DNA of 7,796 bases from Boseongicola sp. SB0675_bin_26 (GTDB lineage Bacteria; Pseudomonadota; Alphaproteobacteria; Rhodobacterales; Rhodobacteraceae), in NCBI GenBank assembly GCA_009843725.1, contig VYCX01000051.1, positions 1 to 7,796 of the forward strand. Reading direction: 5' to 3'. The notes under the pieces were generated by a model that saw nothing but the letters and a program-made list of their open reading frames with translations, searched no databases and was not told the origin of the DNA. A program made the position numbers and the translations under genes. Positions 1-7,796 of the stretch are shown here, piece by piece; within the stretch, counting starts at the first letter, position 1, and every line of letters starts with the position of its first letter.

Positions 1-4209
<4,209 letters not shown>

Positions 4210-4335
4210 TCGGGCACGAGAGCGGGGCCGCCACTCTTCAGGCAGCCTCCTTGGAACTCGAGCAGGGGCTGTGCGCGAGGCCGAAGACCATGAACGGCTG
4301 CCGACGCTTGGCCGCGGTTGCGGCAATTCCGCTCA

Positions 4336-4355
4336 TTGCCCCTGTTGACAGGCAA
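4336..4355. repeat. Inverted repeat overlapping the -35 box
   Basis: ACAGGCAA (4348-4355) is the reverse complement of TTGCCTGT, and the left side reads TTGC-CC-CTGT (4336-4345), the same word with two extra C bases. The centre TG is at 4346-4347, and the inner arms CCTGT (4341-4345) and ACAGG (4348-4352) are perfect. The -35 hexamer sits inside this dyad. It could be an operator or a chance dyad built on the -35 word; I cannot name a regulator for it. Confidence 0.35.
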
Positions 4356-4373
4356 ATTGAGTCGCTCTATACG
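4345..4373 (+). promoter_or_regulatory. Predicted housekeeping-sigma promoter of the str operon
   Basis: A consensus -35 box TTGACA (4345-4350) is followed by a 17-base spacer and a -10 box TATACG (4368-4373), four of six bases identical to TATAAT. The transcription start should lie at about 4380-4382. The six bases between the -10 and that start (4374-4379, CCGCGC) are all G or C, the hallmark of stringently controlled promoters of ribosomal and translation genes in proteobacteria. The position directly upstream of rpsL fits its role as the main promoter for rpsL-rpsG-fusA-tuf. The boxes are visible in the sequence; activity and ppGpp control are inferred. Confidence 0.82.
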
Positions 4374-4485
4374 CCGCGCTACTTGGTCGGCGCCGCCCTT
4401 GGCGTGCCGGCTTCAACAGAACGGAAGTGGTCACGATCCGGGCATGTTCGCCTCGATCCTCTGGAAGCCCGCCGCAGGTTCTCGA

Positions 4486-4508
4486 AAGACCGGGAGCTTC
4501 GCGGTCTT
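4486..4508 (+). promoter_or_regulatory. Leader stem-loop 1
   Basis: AAGACCG (4486-4492) and CGGTCTT (4502-4508) form a perfect 7-bp stem around a 9-base loop. Two more pairs (GA 4494-4495 with TC 4499-4500) are possible inside it. It ends two bases before the next stem-loop, so the two could stack. No T run follows, so it is not an intrinsic terminator. Confidence 0.5.
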
Positions 4509-4510
4509 AG

Positions 4511-4534
4511 GCGTTTCTTGGTCACAAGAAACGC
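4511..4534 (+). promoter_or_regulatory. Leader stem-loop 2, perfect 10-bp stem
   Basis: GCGTTTCTTG (4511-4520) pairs perfectly with CAAGAAACGC (4525-4534) around a GTCA loop; a G-T pair (4510 with 4535) could extend it. The downstream bases (TGACTTGAAGG) contain no T run, which argues against an intrinsic terminator on this strand. This is the strongest hairpin I found in the window's non-coding DNA and probably forms in the rpsL leader RNA. Confidence 0.65.
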
Positions 4535-4549
4535 TGACTTGAAGGTGAA

Positions 4550-4567
4550 CCGGGGCGTGAGCGCCGG
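4550..4567 (+). promoter_or_regulatory. Leader stem-loop 3, upstream of the rpsL start
   Basis: CCGG (4550-4553) pairs with CCGG (4564-4567). A G-G mismatch follows, then GC (4555-4556) with GC (4561-4562), capped by a GTGA (GNRA-type) tetraloop at 4557-4560. An alternative register pairs GGCG 4554-4557 with CGCC 4562-4565. It ends about 27 bases before the start codon and leaves the A-rich stretch and the ribosome-binding site unpaired. Confidence 0.4.
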
Positions 4568-4581
4568 AAGAAACGAAAGAC

Positions 4582-4585
4582 GGGA
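4582..4585 (+). promoter_or_regulatory. Weak ribosome-binding site of rpsL
   Basis: GGGA lies nine bases before the rpsL ATG and is the only purine match to the anti-Shine-Dalgarno at usable distance; GGAAG at 4566-4570 is too far away. This is poorer than the sites of rpsG (AGAGGAAGG), fusA (AGGGAG) and tuf (AAGGAGG). The A-rich stretch just upstream (4568-4580) may help ribosome binding through S1, which is an inference. Confidence 0.5.
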
Positions 4586-4594
4586 TACGACGCA

Positions 4595-4966
4595 ATGCCC
4601 ACGATCCAGCAGCTGATCCGGAAGCCACGGCAGCCTAAAGTCAAACGCTCGAAGTCGCTGCATCTCGAGCAGTGTCCGCAGAAGCGGGGCGTTTGCACGC
4701 GTGTCTACACGACGACTCCGAAGAAGCCGAACTCGGCCATGCGGAAGGTCGCCAAGGTGCGGCTGACCAATGGCCACGAAGTGATCAGCTACATCCCTGG
4801 CGAAGCCCACAACCTTCAGGAACACAGTGTTGTCCTGATCCGTGGCGGTCGCGTGAAGGACTTGCCTGGCGTTCGGTACCACATCCTTCGTGGCGTGCTG
4901 GATACGCAGGGCGTCAAGGACCGGAAGCAGCGCCGCTCCAAGTATGGGGCCAAGCGCCCGAAATGA
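4595..4966 (+). CDS. rpsL: 30S ribosomal protein S12
   Basis: S12 sits at the interface side of the 30S subunit, next to the decoding centre, and helps set translational accuracy. The product is 123 residues, the usual short bacterial length. It begins [12 protein letters not shown] and ends SKYGAKRPK, both family signatures. [13 protein letters not shown] carries Lys43 and Lys44, and [12 protein letters not shown] carries Lys88 and Asp89. Lys43 and Lys88 are the positions where substitutions give streptomycin resistance or dependence; both are wild type here, so S12 gives no reason to expect that phenotype. Asp89 is the residue methylthiolated by RimO in E. coli. Cys27 and Cys34 are also present. 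It is the first gene of the str operon after a long leader with its own promoter. The ATG start is fixed by the conserved N-terminus. Confidence 0.99.
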   Translation: MPTIQQLIRKPRQPKVKRSKSLHLEQCPQKRGVCTRVYTTTPKKPNSAMRKVAKVRLTNGHEVISYIPGEAHNLQEHSVVLIRGGRVKDLPGVRYHILRGVLDTQGVKDRKQRRSKYGAKRPK

Positions 4967-4973
4967 CCCGCCT

Positions 4974-5054
4974 GACGGCACATGGCCCTTCGGCACGGGC
5001 GTCGCTGACGCGCTTCAACGGTGCGCCGATGCCAGGATGCGAATTCGTGCCGTC
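4974..5054 (+). promoter_or_regulatory. Foldable rpsL-rpsG intercistronic region, possible S7 autoregulation site
   Basis: The 122 bases between rpsL and rpsG contain no gene. GACGGCAC (4974-4981) is perfectly complementary to GTGCCGTC (5047-5054). Nested inside are TGGC (4983-4986) with GCCA (5031-5034), GCAC (4993-4996) with GTGC (5021-5024), and a GCGTC/GACGC hairpin (4999-5003 with 5007-5011, loop GCT). These are mutually compatible and give one long interrupted arm that ends about 20 bases before the rpsG Shine-Dalgarno. In E. coli S7 binds the S12-S7 intercistronic mRNA and represses the distal genes, so the position fits. Detailed similarity to the 16S rRNA S7 site was not demonstrated. 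Confidence 0.45.
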
Positions 5055-5073
5055 GCCGGACTCAGGCAAATAG

Positions 5074-5559
<486 letters not shown>

Positions 5560-5580
5560 ACCATTTCAGGGAGCAGGCAG

Positions 5581-7698
5581 ATGGCCCGCGAATATCCGCT
5601 CGAGCGCTATCGCAATTTCGGCATCATGGCCCACATCGATGCCGGCAAGACCACGTGCACGGAGCGCATCCTCTACTACACCGGCAAGTCCCACAAGATC
5701 GGCGAGGTCCACGACGGCGCTGCGACGATGGACTGGATGGAGCAAGAGCAGGAGCGCGGGATCACCATCACGTCGGCTGCCACGACCACGTTCTGGGAAC
5801 GCACCGAATCCGGAACCGATGCGCAGACCGAGAAGCATCGACTCAACATCATCGACACGCCCGGACACGTCGACTTCACGATCGAGGTCGAGCGTTCGCT
5901 TGCCGTCCTGGACGGCGCAGTCTGCGTTCTGGACGCAAATGCGGGTGTGGAGCCGCAGACCGAAACCGTGTGGCGTCAGGCCGACCGCTACAGCGTGCCG
6001 AGGGTCGTCTTCGTGAACAAGATGGACAAGATCGGCGCCGACTTCCTGACCTGCGTCCGCATGATAGAGGACCGCACCGGGGCGAAGCCCATGCCGGTCC
6101 AGATCCCGATCGGTGCAGAGGGCAAGTTCGAGGGCATTGTAGACCTCATCACGATGGAAGAGTGGACCTGGAAGGGCGACGACCTGGGCGCGACCTGGAC
6201 CCGCCAGGCGGTGCGCAGCGAGCTTCAGGCGGCCGCCGACGAGTGGCGCTCGAAGATGATAGAGCTTGCCGTCGAGCAGGATGACGACGCGATGATGGCC
6301 TACCTTGAAGGCGAAGAGCCGGATGCCGGCACCCTGCGGAAGCTGATCCGGAAGGGCACCCTGTCGCTTGACTTCGTTCCGGTGCTCGCGGGATCGGCGT
6401 TCAAGAACAAGGGCATTCAGCCGCTGCTGAACGCGGTGATCGACTACCTGCCAGGTCCCCTTGACGTGCCCGCATACACGGGTTTCACGCCCGGCGACGA
6501 GTCCGAAACACGGAACATCGAGCGCACCGCCGACGACTCGCAGCCCTTCTCCGGCCTTGCGTTCAAGATCATGAACGACGCCTTCGTCGGATCCCTGACC
6601 TTCACGCGCATCTATTCCGGCGTGATCAGGAAGGGTGACAGCGTTGCCAATTCGACCAAGGGCAAGAAGGAGCGCATCGGTCGGATGATGATGATGCACT
6701 CGAACGACCGGGAAGAAATAGATGAAGCGTTCGCGGGTGACATCATCGCCTTGGCGGGTCTCAAGGAAACCACGACGGGCGACACGCTTTGCGACGCGAA
6801 CAAGCAGGTTGTGCTGGAAACCATGATGTTCCCCGACCCGGTGATCGAGATCGCGGTCGAACCGAAGACGAAGAACGACCAGGAAAGGATGAGCCAGGGC
6901 CTGGGGCGCCTGGCGGCCGAGGATCCGTCCTTCCGTGTCGAGACCGACATCGAGTCAGGCCAGACGATCATGAAGGGCATGGGAGAGCTGCATCTCGACA
7001 TCCTGATCGACCGCTTGAAGCGCGAGTTCAAGGTCGAGGCGAACATCGGTGCGCCGCAGGTGGCCTACCGTGAGACGATCTCGCAGGAAGTCGAGCACGC
7101 CTATACGCACAAGAAGCAGTCGGGTGGAGCCGGACAGTTCGCGGAGATCAAGCTCGTCATCACGCCGACGAAGCCGGGCGAAGGGTATGCGTTCGAGAGC
7201 CGCATTGTCGGCGGCGCGGTTCCGAAGGAATACGTTCCGGGCGTCGAGAAGGGCGTCCAGTCGGTCATGGATTCCGGGCCTCTGGCCGGGTTCCCGGTCA
7301 TCGACTTCAAGGTGGCCCTGGTGGACGGCAAGTACCACGACGTCGATTCGTCCGTTCTGGCTTTCGAGATCGCCGCACGGATGGGAATGCGGGAAGGTCT
7401 CAGGAAGGCGGGCGCGAAGCTCCTTGAGCCGATCATGAAGGTCGAGGTCGTCACGCCCGAGGAGTATACCGGCGGCATCATCGGCGACCTGACGAGCCGT
7501 CGCGGGCAGGTTTCGGGGCAGCAGTCACGTGGCAATGCCATTGTCATCGAAGCGTTTGTGCCGTTGGCGAACATGTTCGGCTACATCAACAACCTGCGGT
7601 CCATGTCGTCTGGACGTGCCCAGTTCACGATGCATTTCGACCACTACGAAGCGGTGCCGCAGAACATCTCGGAAGAGATCCAGGCGAAATACGCATAA
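5581..7698 (+). CDS. fusA: Translation elongation factor G
   Basis: EF-G is the cytoplasmic GTPase that drives tRNA-mRNA translocation and, with ribosome recycling factor, splits ribosomes. The 705-residue product has the full five-domain length. In the G domain, G1 is AHIDAGKT (17-24), switch I is RGITITSA with Thr64, G3 is DTPGH (92-96, His96 being the GTP-hydrolysis histidine), G4 is NKMD (146-149) and G5 is GSA (271-273). Domain III holds DPSFRVETD from residue 448. Domain IV has the SGGAGQ loop (514-519) and the tip sequence HDVDSS with His586, equivalent to the essential tip histidine near position 583 in E. coli. Domain V contains [13 protein letters not shown]. The loop between FW (71-72) and HRLN is about three residues longer than in E. 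coli, as I recall for Alphaproteobacteria. AGGGAG (5568-5573) lies seven bases before the ATG. It is a standard translocase with no missing motif. Confidence 0.99.
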   Translation: MAREYPLERYRNFGIMAHIDAGKTTCTERILYYTGKSHKIGEVHDGAATMDWMEQEQERGITITSAATTTFWERTESGTDAQTEKHRLNIIDTPGHVDFTIEVERSLAVLDGAVCVLDANAGVEPQTETVWRQADRYSVPRVVFVNKMDKIGADFLTCVRMIEDRTGAKPMPVQIPIGAEGKFEGIVDLITMEEWTWKGDDLGATWTRQAVRSELQAAADEWRSKMIELAVEQDDDAMMAYLEGEEPDAGTLRKLIRKGTLSLDFVPVLAGSAFKNKGIQPLLNAVIDYLPGPLDVPAYTGFTPGDESETRNIERTADDSQPFSGLAFKIMNDAFVGSLTFTRIYSGVIRKGDSVANSTKGKKERIGRMMMMHSNDREEIDEAFAGDIIALAGLKETTTGDTLCDANKQVVLETMMFPDPVIEIAVEPKTKNDQERMSQGLGRLAAEDPSFRVETDIESGQTIMKGMGELHLDILIDRLKREFKVEANIGAPQVAYRETISQEVEHAYTHKKQSGGAGQFAEIKLVITPTKPGEGYAFESRIVGGAVPKEYVPGVEKGVQSVMDSGPLAGFPVIDFKVALVDGKYHDVDSSVLAFEIAARMGMREGLRKAGAKLLEPIMKVEVVTPEEYTGGIIGDLTSRRGQVSGQQSRGNAIVIEAFVPLANMFGYINNLRSMSSGRAQFTMHFDHYEAVPQNISEEIQAKYA

Positions 7699-7700
7699 CC

Positions 7701-7725
7701 GGAGGGCAGCGCGACGTCTGCCCCC
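7701..7725 (+). promoter_or_regulatory. fusA-tuf intergenic hairpin
   Basis: GGGCAG (7704-7709) pairs with CTGCCC (7718-7723) around an 8-base loop. GG (7701-7702) and CC (7724-7725) can add two pairs if A7703 is bulged. It begins two bases after the fusA stop. No T run follows, so it is unlikely to be a Rho-independent terminator. It could be an mRNA processing or stabilising element, or a weak attenuator between fusA and tuf. Confidence 0.4.
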
Positions 7726-7732
7726 ACACGAG

Positions 7733-7739
7733 AAGGAGG
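7733..7739 (+). promoter_or_regulatory. Strong ribosome-binding site of tuf
   Basis: AAGGAGG is a seven-base match to the anti-Shine-Dalgarno, five bases before the ATG at 7745. It fixes the tuf start and is the strongest such site in the window, which suits the most abundant protein of the operon. Confidence 0.85.
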
Positions 7740-7744
7740 CCACC

Positions 7745-7796
7745 ATGGCGAAGGAAAAGTTTGACCGCACGAAGCCGCACGTGAACGTCGGGACGA
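7745..7796 (+). CDS. tuf: Translation elongation factor Tu, N-terminus only
   Basis: Only 17 codons are visible before the window ends. They read MAKEKFDRTKPHVNVGT, which matches the EF-Tu N-terminus (E. coli MSKEKFERTKPHVNVGT) just before the GHVDHGKT nucleotide-binding loop. EF-Tu brings aminoacyl-tRNA to the ribosome as a GTP complex. The strong Shine-Dalgarno and the position after fusA agree with the standard str operon order. Whether this is the only tuf copy cannot be seen; many proteobacteria have two. The truncation is the window edge, not a mutation. Confidence 0.95.
   Translation, partial: MAKEKFDRTKPHVNVGT

Larger units (their letters stand above)
4210..4594. other. rpoC-rpsL intergenic region and rpsL leader
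   Basis: This 385-base gap has no gene I can support. Its first 130 bases hold only imperfect or short inverted repeats, none followed by a T run: CAGCCTC 4243-4249 with GGGGCTG 4265-4271, and GCCGC 4311-4315 with GCGGC 4320-4324. No intrinsic terminator is therefore evident after rpoC, and read-through or Rho-dependent ending are both possible. The second half holds the promoter and the structured leader described in separate entries. Open frames that cross the region lack a convincing ribosome-binding site and resemble no family I know. No tRNA cloverleaf was seen. Confidence 0.7.
4381..4594 (+). promoter_or_regulatory. Structured 5' leader of the rpsL mRNA
   Basis: If transcription begins near 4381, the rpsL mRNA has a leader of about 214 bases, unusually long for a simple untranslated region. 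Its 3' half carries three consecutive stem-loops (4486-4508, 4511-4534, 4550-4567). An A-rich, probably unpaired stretch (4568-4580), a weak GGGA Shine-Dalgarno and the rpsL start codon follow. The word AAGAAACG occurs at 4526-4533 and again at 4568-4575, so the 5' arm CGTTTCTT (4512-4519) has two possible partners. This could be an autoregulatory or attenuation leader, but no ligand or known RNA family is recognised. Confidence 0.5.

Noticed and set aside
4243..4271. CAGCCTC/GGGGCTG stem as a terminator for rpoC
   Set aside because: Seven pairs including one G-T, a 15-base loop and no following T run; not a credible intrinsic terminator.
4311..4324. GCCGC-GGTT-GCGGC hairpin as a terminator for rpoC
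   Set aside because: The stem is only 5 bp and is followed by AATTCC, not a T run. It may be a chance dyad in GC-rich sequence.
4444..4542. Possible 32-residue leader peptide (MFASILWKPAAG...) inside the rpsL leader, ending after stem-loop 2
   Set aside because: No ribosome-binding site at proper distance, no run of regulatory codons, and no terminator for an attenuation mechanism. Conservation in relatives would be needed to revive it.
4251..4616. 121-codon + strand open frame spanning the intergenic region and overlapping the rpsL start
   Set aside because: It begins at a TTG without a clear Shine-Dalgarno, crosses the promoter and leader hairpins, and its product resembles no family. It is most likely a chance open frame.
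5566..6699. Antisense open frame of 377 codons opposite fusA
   Set aside because: Same shadow effect. The sense frame is a complete EF-G with all GTPase motifs, and the antisense translation resembles nothing known.

Overview
This window is a stretch of bacterial core genome: the 3' end of the RNA polymerase beta/beta' region joined to the streptomycin (str) operon. All genes are on the + strand, in the order rpoC (5' end cut off), rpsL, rpsG, fusA, tuf (only the first 17 codons visible). The DNA is GC-rich. The protein sequences, judged from memory of the families, look alphaproteobacterial and most like Rhodobacterales. Clues are the RpoC N-terminal region ([20 protein letters not shown]), the S12 and S7 sequences, and the EF-G start ([14 protein letters not shown]) with its slightly longer loop before DTPGH. 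No search was possible, so the order-level assignment is an inference.

Layout: rpoC runs from the left edge to 4209. A 385-base intergenic gap (4210-4594) follows. It holds no convincing gene and no clear intrinsic terminator, but it does hold a strong sigma70-type promoter (TTGACA, 17-base spacer, TATACG) with an all-GC discriminator, then a leader of about 214 bases with three stem-loops. rpsL (S12) is 4595-4966. A 122-base intercistronic region that can fold into a nested hairpin separates it from rpsG (S7), 5089-5559. fusA (EF-G), 5581-7698, follows 21 bases later. A 46-base gap with a small hairpin and a strong Shine-Dalgarno leads to the start of tuf (EF-Tu) at 7745.

How the parts work together: RpoC is the catalytic largest subunit of RNA polymerase. 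S12 and S7 are 30S proteins for decoding and for head assembly and the E/P sites. EF-G and EF-Tu drive translocation and aminoacyl-tRNA delivery. The gene order suggests one growth-rate-controlled transcription unit from rpsL to tuf, with possible read-through from rpoC.

The genes are ordinary, intact and show no sign of mobile DNA, CRISPR or an accessory system. The second-look material is in the non-coding parts. The main item is the rpsL leader, where an 8-base sequence (AAGAAACG) occurs twice, once as the 3' arm of a perfect 10-bp hairpin and once just upstream of the rpsL ribosome-binding site. The same 5' arm could therefore pair with either copy.
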